Assembly (NCBI RefSeq): GCF_036010665.1
Contig: NZ_CP108581.1
Coordinates: 1,456,001 to 1,520,000, forward strand
DNA from: Microbispora sp. NBC_01189
GTDB lineage: Bacteria > Actinomycetota > Actinomycetes > Streptosporangiales > Streptosporangiaceae
Direction of reading: 5' to 3'
Length of the DNA: 64,000 bases
Shown: positions 8,862 through 16,751 of the stretch, in pieces
Position numbering within the stretch: the first letter of the stretch is position 1
How the letters are laid out: each line of letters opens with the position of its first letter
The notes under the pieces: model-generated
Told to the model about the DNA's origin: nothing
Database searches by the model: none
Seen by the model: the letters and a program-made list of their open reading frames with translations, nothing else
Translations under genes and position numbers: made by a program

Positions 8862-9671
8862 TCAGCCGTTGGAGTCGTTCTTCGGGTCATAGGGGACCTC
8901 TGGCGCCTTCTCATCCCGAATCTCGGCGAGCAGGGCGGTGATGGCCGCCATGATGTCGGCGGTCGCGTCGCGCAGGACCGCGCCGCGCAGGGGCTGCCCG
9001 GCGTACCGGGACAGGTCCACCGGCGGCCCGGCGAGCACGTGGAAGGTCGTGCGAGGCAGGAGGTGCGGCTTCTTCTCGCCGTACGGCAGCAGGTCCTGGG
9101 CGCCCCAGTGCGCGATCGGGATGACCGGCACGCCGCTCGTGAGGGCCAGCCGGGCGACACCGGTCTTGCCGGTCATCGGCCACATCTCGGGATCGCGGCT
9201 GATCGTGCCCTCGGGATAGAACATGATGCAGGCGCCGTTCCGGAGCCGCTCCTCGGCGGTCCTGAGCGACCGCGTGGCCTCGGTGCTGTTGCGCTCGACC
9301 GGGATGGCCTGGAACTGCCTGACGGCGCGGCCGAGGAGGGGCAGCCGGAAGAGGCCGGCCTTGGCCAGGATCGTCGGCCACCGCCCGTTGTTGTAGAGGT
9401 AGTGGGCGAGCAGCACGGGGTCGGACCACGACAGGTGGTTGGCCGCGATGATCAGCCCCCCGGTGCGCGGGATGTTCTCCCCGCCGCGCCACTTCCGCCG
9501 TACGAAGAGCCGGGAGATCGGCTTGACGACGACGACCGCGAGCGCCTCCCACCGGCGGGGCGGCCGCCCGGCACGCCGGCTCACCGCCTCCGGAAGACGA
9601 CCCGAACCGGGGTCGGCGGCGCGGGGCGCGGGAGTGCTCGGGTCGGGTGCGGGGTCGCTGGGGTGGCTCAC
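8862..9671 (-). CDS. plsC: 1-acylglycerol-3-phosphate acyltransferase
   Basis: 269 residues. NHLSWSDP is the HX4D catalytic box and FYPEGTIS the glycerol-phosphate binding box of PlsC acyltransferases. Membrane-associated enzyme of phosphatidic acid synthesis. The first 40 residues are a Pro/Ala-rich extension. Start GTG 9671 follows GGAG with five bases between. First gene of plsC-gpsA-ddl and divergent from cofC. Confidence 0.92.
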   Translation of the reverse strand: MSHPSDPAPDPSTPAPRAADPGSGRLPEAVSRRAGRPPRRWEALAVVVVKPISRLFVRRKWRGGENIPRTGGLIIAANHLSWSDPVLLAHYLYNNGRWPTILAKAGLFRLPLLGRAVRQFQAIPVERNSTEATRSLRTAEERLRNGACIMFYPEGTISRDPEMWPMTGKTGVARLALTSGVPVIPIAHWGAQDLLPYGEKKPHLLPRTTFHVLAGPPVDLSRYAGQPLRGAVLRDATADIMAAITALLAEIRDEKAPEVPYDPKNDSNG

Positions 9672-9749
9672 AAGGTCTCCAAAATCACCAGAATCCGGGA
9701 CAAGTCTCCCGGTTGGCCATGCGCGATGTCGAGGCGGGATGCTACAACC

Positions 9750-10394
9750 ATGCCCCTGGTGCGATGGTCAATTGTGGTTCCGGTGAAGACCCTGATCCGG
9801 GCCAAGACACGGCTCGCCGCCGCGGCGGGGCCGCACCGGGCCGACCTGGCGGTGGCGGTGGCCTGCGACACCGTGGCGGCGGCGCTGCGCTGCCGCCTCG
9901 TCGCGCGGGTGGTGGTCGTGACGGCCGACCCGCTGCCCGCGCGGCGGCTGGCCGCCCTGGGCGCCCATGTGGTGGCCGATCCCGACCGGGGGCTGAACAC
10001 GGCCCTGCGGACCGGCGCGGAGGAGGCCGTACGGCTCGCGCCGGGCGACGCCGTCGGCGCCCTGCAGGCCGACCTGCCCGCCCTGCGGCCCGCGGAGCTG
10101 GAGACGGTGCTCGGGGCCGCGCCGGAGTTCGACCAGGCGTTCGTCCCCGACGCCGCCGAGGTGGGCACCACGTTCTACGGCGTACGGCCCGGCGTGCCCT
10201 TCCGGCCGGGATTCGGCGGCGAGTCGCGGGCCCGGCACCTCTCACGGGGGGCCAAGGAGCTGGCCCCGCCCGGGATCGCCTCGGTGCGCCGGGACGTCGA
10301 CACGATCGAGGACCTGCGCGAGGCCCTCGCCCTCGGCGTCGGTCCCGCGACCGCCGGGGTCGCGGCCCGGATCCTCGGCGGCGCACCGCGCTGA
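9750..10394 (+). CDS. cofC: Phosphoenolpyruvate/2-phospholactate guanylyltransferase (F420 synthesis)
   Basis: 214 residues. The start SIVVPVKTLIRAKTRLA, then ALQADLPALRP and DVDTIEDLREAL fit the CofC/FbiD nucleotidyltransferase family, which makes the guanylated three-carbon precursor of coenzyme F420. Start ATG 9750 has GAGGCGGG about ten bases upstream; an in-frame ATG at 9725 is less well served. Divergent from plsC. A luciferase-like oxidoreductase at 21.6 kb may be one of the F420 users. Confidence 0.9.
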   Translation: MPLVRWSIVVPVKTLIRAKTRLAAAAGPHRADLAVAVACDTVAAALRCRLVARVVVVTADPLPARRLAALGAHVVADPDRGLNTALRTGAEEAVRLAPGDAVGALQADLPALRPAELETVLGAAPEFDQAFVPDAAEVGTTFYGVRPGVPFRPGFGGESRARHLSRGAKELAPPGIASVRRDVDTIEDLREALALGVGPATAGVAARILGGAPR

Positions 10395-10454
10395 CACACC
10401 GCGCTGACACACCGCGCCGGCCCGCCGGGCGGAAAGGCGCCCCGGGACGGGAAA

Positions 10455-10491
10455 GGCGGTCACGCCGAGCCCCCACTCCGGCATGACCGCC
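10455..10491 (-). terminator. Terminator downstream of the MFS gene
   Basis: Arms GGCGGTCA (10455-10462) and TGACCGCC (10484-10491), with further pairing inside (CGCCGAG / CTCCGG). On the minus strand it is followed by CTTTCCCG. It separates the convergent cofC and MFS genes. Confidence 0.6.
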
Positions 10492-10506
10492 CGCGACGCC
10501 GTCGTC

Positions 10507-12030
10507 CTAGTGCGCCGCCTCCGCGTTCTCGCGGGCGTGCCTGGGCAGGAGGAACGCCACCGCGAACGTCACGACGAGCATCCCGGCGACGACCCAGAGG
10601 GTGACCTTCATGGCCTGGTCGAAGCTCGCGGCGGTGGGCAGGTCGCCGAGCAGGTCGAAGAAGATCGTGCCGAGCAGGGCCACGCCGAAGGCATTGCCCA
10701 GTTGCTGCACGGCGGTCAGCGTGCCGGAGGCCGAGCCGGTCTCGTGCTCCTCCACCCCGGCGAGGACGATGTCGAAGAACGGCGACATCAGCATGCCCAT
10801 GCCGACCCCGCTGACCAGCAGGGCGGGGACGAGCTGCCAGGGGTTCATCTGCGTCCCGGTGATGGTCAGCGTGAGCAGGACGCCGAGGACCCCCAGCGTC
10901 ATGACGAGCGTGCCGAGGTGCAGCAGCCTGCGCCCGAGCTTCTGCAGCGGCTGGGCGACCCCGAAGCCGACGATCATTCCGGCGGACCACGGGACCATCA
11001 CCAGGCCGGCCTTCAGCGCGGAGTAGTGCAGCCCGATCTGGCAGTAGAGGTTGAAGGCCAGCATGAACCCGGCCATGCCGGAGAAGAACACCATCCCGGT
11101 GAACAGGCCGCCGGTGAAGGCGCGCTTGCGGAACAGGCTCGGCACGATCAGCGGGTCACCGCCCCCGCGGCTCCTGCGGGACTGGAACCAGCCGAAGGCG
11201 GCGAAGACCACCGCCGAGGCGGCCAGCATGACGAAGGCCCACACCGGCCAGTCGTGCTCACGCCCCTGCACGAGGGGATAGATCACCAGGAAGCCGCCCA
11301 CGGAGGCGAGCACGACTCCGCCCAGGTCGAGCCGCAGCGGGTGCGGCGACCGCGACTCGGGCAGGAAGCGCAGACCGGCGGCCAGCGCGGCGAGGCCGAG
11401 CGGCAGGTTGACCAGGAAGATCATGCGCCAGCCGGTGCCCCAGTAGTCGGCCTCCACGAGCCAGCCGGCCAGGATCGGGCCGCCCACGGCGGACAGGCCC
11501 ATGACCGGCCCGAACATGCCGAACGCCTTGCCCATCTCGGCCGGCGGGAACATCTCCTTGATCATGCCGAGTCCCTGGGGCAGCATGACCGCGCCGAACA
11601 GGCCCTGCACCACCCGGGCCCCGATGAGCATCTCGGGCGACTGCGCGACGGCGCACAGCAGGGAGCCCGCGGTGAAGCCGGCGGCCCCGATCAGGAACAT
11701 CCGCTTGCGCCCGAAGATGTCTCCCAGCCGGCCGCCGGTGATCAGGCCCACGGCCATGGCCAGCGTGTAGGCGGCGCCCAGCCACTGGATGATCGACTCC
11801 GACCCGCCCAGGTCGGCGCGCATGCTCGGCGCCGCGATGTTGGTGACCATCGCGTCGAGCAGATCCATGATCTCCGCCGCGAGGATCACGAAGAGCGCGG
11901 CCCAGCGCCACCGGTACGCGGGTGCCTCGCCCACGGGCGCCTCGTCCACCGGCGCCTCGTCCACCGGCGCCTCGTCCACCGGCGCCTCGTCCACCGGCTC
12001 GGACGCCGCGGTGCTGGCAGTGTTCGCCAT
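10507..12030 (-). CDS. MFS drug efflux transporter, DHA2 (14-helix) type
   Basis: 507 residues. After an acidic N-terminal tail of five PVDEA-like units, hydrophobic segments and the motifs LDAMVTNIAAPSM (start of helix 1), GGRLGDIFGRKRMF (motif A) and GPILAGWLVE (motif C) mark the EmrB/QacA family of proton-driven exporters. ATG 12030 is preferred to ATG 12033 because AGGAGG is then four bases upstream instead of one. Divergent from a TetR regulator whose likely operators overlap this promoter, so expression is probably induced by a TetR ligand; the substrate is unknown. Confidence 0.9.
   Translation of the reverse strand: MANTASTAASEPVDEAPVDEAPVDEAPVDEAPVGEAPAYRWRWAALFVILAAEIMDLLDAMVTNIAAPSMRADLGGSESIIQWLGAAYTLAMAVGLITGGRLGDIFGRKRMFLIGAAGFTAGSLLCAVAQSPEMLIGARVVQGLFGAVMLPQGLGMIKEMFPPAEMGKAFGMFGPVMGLSAVGGPILAGWLVEADYWGTGWRMIFLVNLPLGLAALAAGLRFLPESRSPHPLRLDLGGVVLASVGGFLVIYPLVQGREHDWPVWAFVMLAASAVVFAAFGWFQSRRSRGGGDPLIVPSLFRKRAFTGGLFTGMVFFSGMAGFMLAFNLYCQIGLHYSALKAGLVMVPWSAGMIVGFGVAQPLQKLGRRLLHLGTLVMTLGVLGVLLTLTITGTQMNPWQLVPALLVSGVGMGMLMSPFFDIVLAGVEEHETGSASGTLTAVQQLGNAFGVALLGTIFFDLLGDLPTAASFDQAMKVTLWVVAGMLVVTFAVAFLLPRHARENAEAAH
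11921..11995. repeat. 15-bp tandem repeat encoding PVDEA
   Basis: GGCGCCTCGTCCACC is repeated at 11936, 11951, 11966 and 11981, preceded by one diverged unit at 11921. It encodes the acidic cytoplasmic tail of the MFS transporter. Confidence 0.9.
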
Positions 12031-12048
12031 CATCCCTCCTTGAGTGTT

Positions 12049-12061
12049 TGAACAGTGTTCA
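12049..12061. promoter_or_regulatory. TetR-type operator, copy 1
   Basis: TGAACAGTGTTCA: arms TGAAC and GTTCA around three bases. The same arms and spacing recur at 12087. It lies about 20 bp upstream of the MFS start, in a good position to block its transcription. The assignment to the adjacent TetR is inference. Confidence 0.6.
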
Positions 12062-12086
12062 CCAAATCTGAGCGCTGTTCTATCAT

Positions 12087-12099
12087 TGAACGACGTTCA
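12087..12099. promoter_or_regulatory. TetR-type operator, copy 2
   Basis: TGAACGACGTTCA, with arms identical to the site at 12049 and 38 bp away from it, in the MFS/TetR intergenic region. Confidence 0.6.
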
Positions 12100-12119
12100 G
12101 CACAAAGTCCGCTGTTCTC

Positions 12120-12160
12120 AAGATATATCTCGTCCGGCTGCAGCACAAGATATATCTCGT
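12120..12160. promoter_or_regulatory. Pair of AAGATATATCTCGT sites
   Basis: The 14-mer AAGATATATCTCGT occurs at 12120-12133 and 12147-12160, 27 bp apart. Each contains the perfect palindrome AGATATATCT, very AT-rich for this genome. It looks like a second operator class, differing from the TGAAC/GTTCA sites; the cognate regulator is not evident. Confidence 0.55.
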
Positions 12161-12227
12161 TTGGAGAGCGGTGTTCGCTGAGCGGAAGCGGTGTTCACTA
12201 CCATGAGCGTGAGAGTGGAGGTCCTTG

Positions 12228-12977
12228 TTGACGCAGCCGGACATGCCGACGCCGCCGTGGGAGCGCCCGCCGAAGCGGCGCAGGCCGCCAAGGGTGCCTC
12301 TGAGCCGGGAGCGCATCGTGGACGCCGCGTACGCCGTCCTCGACCGGGAGGGTTACGACGGGCTGAGCATGCGCCAGGTGGCCGCGGAGCTGCACGTCGC
12401 CGTCTCGGCGCTCTACGTCCACGTACGTGACAAGGACGAGCTGCTGCGGCTGATGTACAACCGGCTGTTCGACGGCTACGAGCTGCCCGAGCCCGATCCC
12501 GAGCACTGGCGGGAGCAGGTCAGGGACTTCGCCCGCCAGGGACGCAAGCACCTGCTCGGTCACCGGGACATGGCGAAGATCTCGATGGGCCACGTCCCCT
12601 TCACCCCGGAGCTGCTCCCCCACGTCGAGCGGTTGCTGGCGATGTTCACCACCGCCGGGCTGCCGAAGAAGGTCGCCGCCATCGCGGGTGACCTGCTGTC
12701 GACGTACATGGACGGGTTCGTGCTGGAGGAGAGCCTCTGGCGGGACCGCTATCCGGAGAACGGCGGAGCGGCCCCGGAGAAGATGCGCGAGGAGATCCAG
12801 AGCTACTTCGCCTCGCTCCCGCAGGACCGGTTCCCGAACCTGGTGGCGCTCGCCGACGTCATGGTGGACGAGTCGAACGACTACCGGTTCGAACTCGGCC
12901 TGGAGATCATCCTGCGTGGCATCGCCTCCTACGTCGGCGAGCCGGACCCCGGGAACGACCACCCGGAGACCGGCTGA
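12228..12977 (+). CDS. TetR-family transcriptional regulator
   Basis: 249 residues. The helix-turn-helix LSMRQVAAELHVAVSALYVHV (TetR N-domain) is followed by an all-helical ligand domain of the TetR_C_1 type (HVPFTPELLPHVERLLAMF). A strongly basic-proline segment (PPKRRRPPRVPLSRERI) precedes the DNA-binding domain. There is no ATG with a good site; TTG 12228 sits six bases after GGAGG and TTG 12225 three bases after. Divergent from the MFS exporter, so probably its repressor and self-regulating. Confidence 0.88.
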   Translation: MTQPDMPTPPWERPPKRRRPPRVPLSRERIVDAAYAVLDREGYDGLSMRQVAAELHVAVSALYVHVRDKDELLRLMYNRLFDGYELPEPDPEHWREQVRDFARQGRKHLLGHRDMAKISMGHVPFTPELLPHVERLLAMFTTAGLPKKVAAIAGDLLSTYMDGFVLEESLWRDRYPENGGAAPEKMREEIQSYFASLPQDRFPNLVALADVMVDESNDYRFELGLEIILRGIASYVGEPDPGNDHPETG

Positions 12978-13071
12978 CGGCCCACCCGGCGCGTCGTGGT
13001 CACGCCGGCGATGCCGGCACCCGCGCGATCAGGACGTCGAAGGAGTTTCGCGGCGGTCCGGGCGGCGGCGA

Positions 13072-13084
13072 TAGGCTGACGACG
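13072..13084 (+). promoter_or_regulatory. Leaderless promoter -10 of the cold-shock-like gene
   Basis: TAGGCT at 13072-13077, then six bases, then the GTG start at 13084. This is the spacing expected when transcription begins at the start codon; no ribosome-binding site is present. Confidence 0.6.
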
Positions 13085-13332
13085 TGCGGGTGACGGTGCA
13101 GGCGACGGTGCGGAGCTTCGATCCGGAGAGCCGGTCGGGCGTGGTCTTCCTCGACGACGGCACCCGCGTCCCCTTCGACGGCGAGGCGTTCGACGCCGGA
13201 CCGCTGCGACACCTGCGCCCCGGCCAGCGGGTCGCCCTCGTCATGGCGGACGGCCGGGTCTCCTACCTCACGCTGTCGACCTTCCCCGTGCCCGGAGAAG
13301 GCGACCTCTTGGTTGACACCGGGCGGGTTTGA
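13084..13332 (+). CDS. Small cold-shock-domain-like protein
   Basis: 82 residues. VQATVRSFDPESRSGVVFLDDGTRVPFDGEAF resembles an OB-fold of the cold-shock type (strand, basic turn, SGVVFLDDG in the place of GFGFI), but the aromatic RNP1/RNP2 residues of classical CspA are mostly missing, so nucleic-acid binding is uncertain. Similar short proteins are familiar from other actinomycetes. GTG start with a leaderless promoter. The promoter of the M-box RNA overlaps its stop codon. Confidence 0.6.
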   Translation: MRVTVQATVRSFDPESRSGVVFLDDGTRVPFDGEAFDAGPLRHLRPGQRVALVMADGRVSYLTLSTFPVPGEGDLLVDTGRV

Positions 13333-13358
13333 CCGGACGCCCTGGCCAGGGGTGTACT
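13329..13358 (+). promoter_or_regulatory. Promoter of the M-box transcript
   Basis: TTGACC at 13329-13334, an 18-bp spacer and TGTACT at 13353-13358. A start near 13365 would place the 5' end exactly at the closing helix of the riboswitch. Confidence 0.6.
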
Positions 13359-13367
13359 GGAAGGACA

Positions 13368-13539
13368 GGCACCTCGTTCGGTGAGGCGTCTGCGCGGACA
13401 CAGGCCACTGACCCCCCTCGTCGAGAGACGTCCCGGGTCAGGACAGGTCTCCCCGGCTTAAGGGGTGACCCCAGGTGGCTTCCCCGTCGCGGGGATCACG
13501 CCGCGCAGTGCCAAAGCTCTGACGTGAGAGGTGTGTGCC
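13368..13539 (+). ncRNA. M-box (ykoK-type) magnesium riboswitch
   Basis: The conserved blocks of the M-box appear in order: TCGTTCGGTGAGGC at 13374, a CTGCGCGG (13390-13397) that pairs with CCGCGCAG (13501-13508), GAGAGACG at 13423, GGGTCAGGACAGG at 13435, CTTAAGG, CCAGGTGGCT, and the hallmark GTGCCAAAGCTCT at 13509 followed by GAGAGGTG. The outer helix pairs GGCACCTC (13368) with GAGGTG..GTGCC. M-boxes bind several Mg2+ ions and reduce expression at high Mg2+. No U-rich terminator follows, so the output may be Rho-dependent or translational. Downstream are two very short ORFs instead of a known Mg2+ transporter gene. Confidence 0.9.
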
Positions 13540-13603
13540 GCGCGCGACGCGGTACGGCGAGGGGCGCGGTCGTCGCCCCCACGACCCTGAGGAGGTGGTC
13601 GGG

Positions 13604-13711
13604 ATGAGTTCCGGCGGTAGTCCACAACCATTCCATCCCGTCACCTGCCCCGGCACGACGCGAGGCTCCCGCGTCGTCGAGGCGGTTTCCGCCCGCTGTC
13701 GCGCCGGGTGA
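13604..13711 (+). CDS. 35-residue ORF in the M-box leader
   Basis: ATG 13604 lies eight bases after a perfect GAGGAGG. The product starts MSSGGSPQPFHPVTCPGTTRG, contains two Cys and is neither hydrophobic nor similar to anything I recognise. It ends 48 bp before the start of the 59-residue membrane protein. It could be a translated leader that couples Mg2+ sensing to the next gene, or a small protein in its own right. Main support: the strong ribosome-binding site and its position between riboswitch and gene. Confidence 0.5.
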   Translation: MSSGGSPQPFHPVTCPGTTRGSRVVEAVSARCRAG

Positions 13712-13723
13712 CGGGTTCTCATC

Positions 13724-13743
13724 CGTGCCGGACGCCCGGCACG
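13724..13743 (+). other. Hairpin just before the small membrane protein's RBS
   Basis: CGTGCCGG, loop ACGC, CCGGCACG: a perfect 8-bp stem ending five bases before the AGGAGG of the 59-residue ORF. No U tract follows, so it is probably not a terminator; it may be part of the expression platform. Confidence 0.5.
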
Positions 13744-13759
13744 AGACAGGAGGTCCGTC

Positions 13760-13939
13760 ATGACGATCACGATTTCTGTCCCGTTCGCGCTGCCGCAGAC
13801 CCTGATCAGGACGGCTCGCGCCCTGTTCCCCGTCCTGATGCCGCTGGCTCTCGCCCTGGTGGGCGCCGACGCGGGAGCCGGCCTCGTCGTGGGGCTGGAG
13901 ATCGGGCTGCTGATCCTCCGGCACCTGCTGGGGACGTGA
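13760..13939 (+). CDS. 59-residue hydrophobic protein under M-box control
   Basis: ATG 13760 is six bases after a perfect AGGAGG (13748-13753). The sequence has an amphipathic start (FALPQTLIRTARAL), then a continuous hydrophobic stretch of about 35 residues (LFPVLMPLALALVG, then GAGLVVGLEIGLLIL) that could form one long or two short membrane helices joined by the acidic GADAGAG, ending in RHLLGT. I do not recognise the family. Position behind the magnesium riboswitch suggests synthesis at low Mg2+, like the small Mg2+-responsive membrane proteins known in enterobacteria (MgtS, MgtR); any functional parallel is inference. Confidence 0.65.
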   Translation: MTITISVPFALPQTLIRTARALFPVLMPLALALVGADAGAGLVVGLEIGLLILRHLLGT

Positions 13940-14055
13940 GAGGAACCGGGCTCCGGGCGCCCGTCGGCGGCGATGCGGTGGCGAGCGTCCGGCGGGGCCC
14001 AGAGTGGGGCGGAGTCTGTGCCCGTACCCGGCCGGCCCGGGACTCCAGGTGGCGC

Positions 14056-16167
14056 TTAGCCTGCCGGCGGCAGGCGCAGGGCGATCATGGCGATGTCGTC
14101 CTCTCCCGAGAGAGGCATGCCGGTGAGCAGTTCGTCGCAGAACCGGCCCAGGGGCGCGCGGGCGAGCGGCTCGGCGCGCCGCCGCAGCCGTTCGAGTCCG
14201 TCGCCGATGTCCTCTCCCCGCCGTTCGACGAGGCCGTCGGTGTAGAGCAGCAGGGTGCCGTCCGGCGGCAGCGGCTCCACGGCGCTGGTCCACGGCCTGC
14301 CGTGACGCAGGCCGAGGAGGGGGTTGCGCGCGTCCCGCAGGAAACGGCTCCGCCCGTCGCCGGTCACCAGCAACGGCGGCGGATGCCCGGCCACCGAGTA
14401 GGCCAGCCGCCATCCGCCCTCTTCGTCTCTCTCGACGCGGGTGAGGACGCAGGTCGCGGTGCTCTCCCGGTTCAGGGTCTCCAGGGCGGCGTTGAGCCGT
14501 CGCAGGACGTGCCCGGGAGACTCGTCGCGGTCGACGGCGAGCGCCCGCAGCATGTTCCGCACCTGGCTCATGCACACGGCCGCGGCGAGGTCGTGCCCGG
14601 CCACGTCCCCGATCACCAGGTCGAGGACGCCGCCGGACGGCACGAACGCGTCGTACCAGTCCCCGCCGATCTCCGCGGCGGTCGGGCTCGCCTGGTAGCG
14701 CGCGGCGATCTCCAGGCCGGGCACCCGGGGCGGCTCCGCCAGCAGGCTGTGCTGCAGGGCCAGCGCCACCCTCTGGTTGCGCCGGAACCGCAGAGCCTTG
14801 CTGACGGCGTCGTGCGTGTGGTCGAGCATCTCCCGCATCAACCGGACGTCGTCCGGCCCGATCGGGGGGCGGTCCCCGCAGACGCCGGTCACGACCACCG
14901 TCGCCACCTCGCCCTCGACGACGACCGGCATGATGGCCAGGCTGTGCTCCCCGGCCTCTTTGATCCACGCTGTCACGTCGTCCGCGCAGGGGAACGGCGG
15001 CCGTCCCGGCGGGAAGGTCGCCTGCAGGGGCCGGCGCTGCCGCACCGCGCGGACGAACCCGCTGTCGGCGGGGTGGTACTCCTTGCGCCGCGGCGGCAGG
15101 CTCGGCAGCCCCTCCCGTACGGCGGAGGCGACGCGCTCGGTGACGATCGACCCGGACGGCGCGCCACCCGCCTCGGGCAGCAGGTAGACGTAGCACGAGT
15201 CGGCCAGTTCCGGCACGATCACGTTGGCGAACTCCTCGCACATCTCCTCGATGTTGGAGATGTCGCTCGCGGCGGCGGCGGCGCGGTCCAGCAGCCGGCG
15301 ACGCCGGGCCTCCTGCCACTCCTGCTCGACGTCGGTGGAGGCGCCCACCCACTCCACCACCTCACCGTCCTCGTGCACGGGCACGGCCCGGTAGCGGACG
15401 TGACGGTAGCGGCCGTCGGGGGTGCGGACGCGGTAGATCTGCTCGTAGAACGAGACGGCCTGTTCGGTGGCCCTGTCCCAGGACTCCACGGCGGCCGCGC
15501 GGTCCTCGGGGTGGATGGTCCTGAACCAGCCGTCGCCGAGGCTCTCCTCCACGGTCTGTCCCGTCAGGCGGTGCCAGCCCTGGCTCATCTCCCTGGCCTC
15601 GCCGTGCGGGCCGGTCACCCACACCAGGTGCGCGTCCGCCCACACCATGCTCTGGTAGCGGCGCTGGAGGCGGCGCCACTCCTTCTCCATGACCCGGACG
15701 CGCCGGGCCGCGGCGATATGCGCCGAGACTTCCTGGACCACCGCCAGCAGACCGCTCTCCCCGCAGGTGAGGGGAACCCTGGACAGGTTCAGGCGAAAGG
15801 AGGCCTCGCGGGACGCGCCGCCGGGACCGGTCACGGTGACGACGACCTCGTCGAGGCACACCGCCTCCCCCGTCTCCAGGACGTGGCCGAGCGTGCCGGG
15901 GGAGATCCGCCGGACGAGGTCGGGGAAGACCTCCCGGACGGGCGTCCCGGCCGGCCGGTCTTCGCCAGACCGCTCGCCACACGTCCACCCGCCGTCCGGC
16001 CGCTCACCGAACATCGCGGCCAAGGCGGCGTTCGTGTAGACGAGCCGGTGGTCCTCGCCCCCGGTCACCAGAACTCCGACCGGCGCATGGTCGAACAGCT
16101 CCAGTGGAATGCGGCTGGTCTCTCGTTCGTGGCCGACGTGCACTGAATCATTCCCCCGCGGTCGCAT
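14056..16167 (-). CDS. PAS-GAF-SpoIIE (PP2C) sensor phosphatase
   Basis: 703 residues. Domains in order: PAS near 25-140 (HAPVGVLVTGGEDHRLVYTNAA), a second PAS/PAC near 185-290 (GWHRLTGQTVEESLGDGWF, then RYRHVRYRAVP), a GAF-like region near 310-450, and a SpoIIE-type PP2C domain (EIGGDWYDAFV, VIGDVAGHDLAAA, LLLYTDGLVE, DDIAMIAL) with the metal-binding Asp residues intact. Such proteins dephosphorylate anti-sigma antagonists. No anti-sigma or antagonist gene is adjacent. ATG 16167 has no clear ribosome-binding site; GTG 16143, eight bases after GGGGGA, may be the true start. Two PAS domains suggest light, redox or ligand sensing. Confidence 0.9.
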   Translation of the reverse strand: MRPRGNDSVHVGHERETSRIPLELFDHAPVGVLVTGGEDHRLVYTNAALAAMFGERPDGGWTCGERSGEDRPAGTPVREVFPDLVRRISPGTLGHVLETGEAVCLDEVVVTVTGPGGASREASFRLNLSRVPLTCGESGLLAVVQEVSAHIAAARRVRVMEKEWRRLQRRYQSMVWADAHLVWVTGPHGEAREMSQGWHRLTGQTVEESLGDGWFRTIHPEDRAAAVESWDRATEQAVSFYEQIYRVRTPDGRYRHVRYRAVPVHEDGEVVEWVGASTDVEQEWQEARRRRLLDRAAAAASDISNIEEMCEEFANVIVPELADSCYVYLLPEAGGAPSGSIVTERVASAVREGLPSLPPRRKEYHPADSGFVRAVRQRRPLQATFPPGRPPFPCADDVTAWIKEAGEHSLAIMPVVVEGEVATVVVTGVCGDRPPIGPDDVRLMREMLDHTHDAVSKALRFRRNQRVALALQHSLLAEPPRVPGLEIAARYQASPTAAEIGGDWYDAFVPSGGVLDLVIGDVAGHDLAAAVCMSQVRNMLRALAVDRDESPGHVLRRLNAALETLNRESTATCVLTRVERDEEGGWRLAYSVAGHPPPLLVTGDGRSRFLRDARNPLLGLRHGRPWTSAVEPLPPDGTLLLYTDGLVERRGEDIGDGLERLRRRAEPLARAPLGRFCDELLTGMPLSGEDDIAMIALRLPPAG

Positions 16168-16289
16168 CAAGCACGCGCCGTCGGGCCCTGGCGGGCGCGC
16201 GCGATTCGCTTACCTGATGATTGCACAGGTTTGCGCAGGTCAGGCCAGAGATGCGAGCTCTTTACCCCGTCATGACAGGCACAAGACGA

Positions 16290-16316
16290 ACGGCGCCCGG
16301 GAACCCCGAGCGCCGT
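16290..16316 (-). terminator. Possible terminator of the HU gene
   Basis: ACGGCGC (16290-16296) pairs with GCGCCGT (16310-16316), about 90 bp after the HU stop. No U tract, so support is moderate. The remaining part of the 16168-16403 gap shows nothing else. Confidence 0.4.
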
Positions 16317-16403
16317 CCACAGTGCCAAAACTGCGTGGGACTTGCTGAAAGACGATGCCGGCGACGACCACAGGGCCGGCCCTCGCCGGACCCCGCGGGC
16401 CGG

Positions 16404-16700
16404 CTACTTCTTCTTGGCGGCCTTGCCGCCCGCGTTGACCTGCTCCTTGAAGTCCGCGCCAGGGCGGAACCTCGGCGCCCAGCTCTCCTCCACCTTGATC
16501 GGGTCGCCTGTGGAGGGGTTGCGAGCCGTACGGGCGGGCTTGTGCACCATCTCGAAGGCGCCGAAGCCGGTGATCGAGACCTTGTCACCGCTGGCGACGG
16601 CACCCTGGATGGCGTCGAGGACGGCGTTGACGGCCTCGGTGGCCGTCTTCTTGTCACCGACACGATCCGCGATCGCGTCGACGAGTTCCTTCTTGTTCAT
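16404..16700 (-). CDS. hup: HU-family nucleoid protein
   Basis: 98 residues. MNKKELVDAIADRVGDKKTA, GFGAFEMVHKPARTARNPSTG (DNA-wrapping arm with the conserved RNP motif) and FRPGADFKEQVN are textbook HU. The C-terminus ends in a short GGKAAKKK, so this is the tail-less form like Streptomyces HupA, not the long Lys/Ala-tailed HupS or mycobacterial type. Start ATG 16700 follows GGAGGAACC. Binds and bends chromosomal DNA. Located downstream of leuCD and a small ORF. Confidence 0.96.
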   Translation of the reverse strand: MNKKELVDAIADRVGDKKTATEAVNAVLDAIQGAVASGDKVSITGFGAFEMVHKPARTARNPSTGDPIKVEESWAPRFRPGADFKEQVNAGGKAAKKK

Positions 16701-16751
16701 TTCGGTTCCTCCCCCTTACGCGCTTGAAATTAGGGGACGAGGTCGCGGGAC

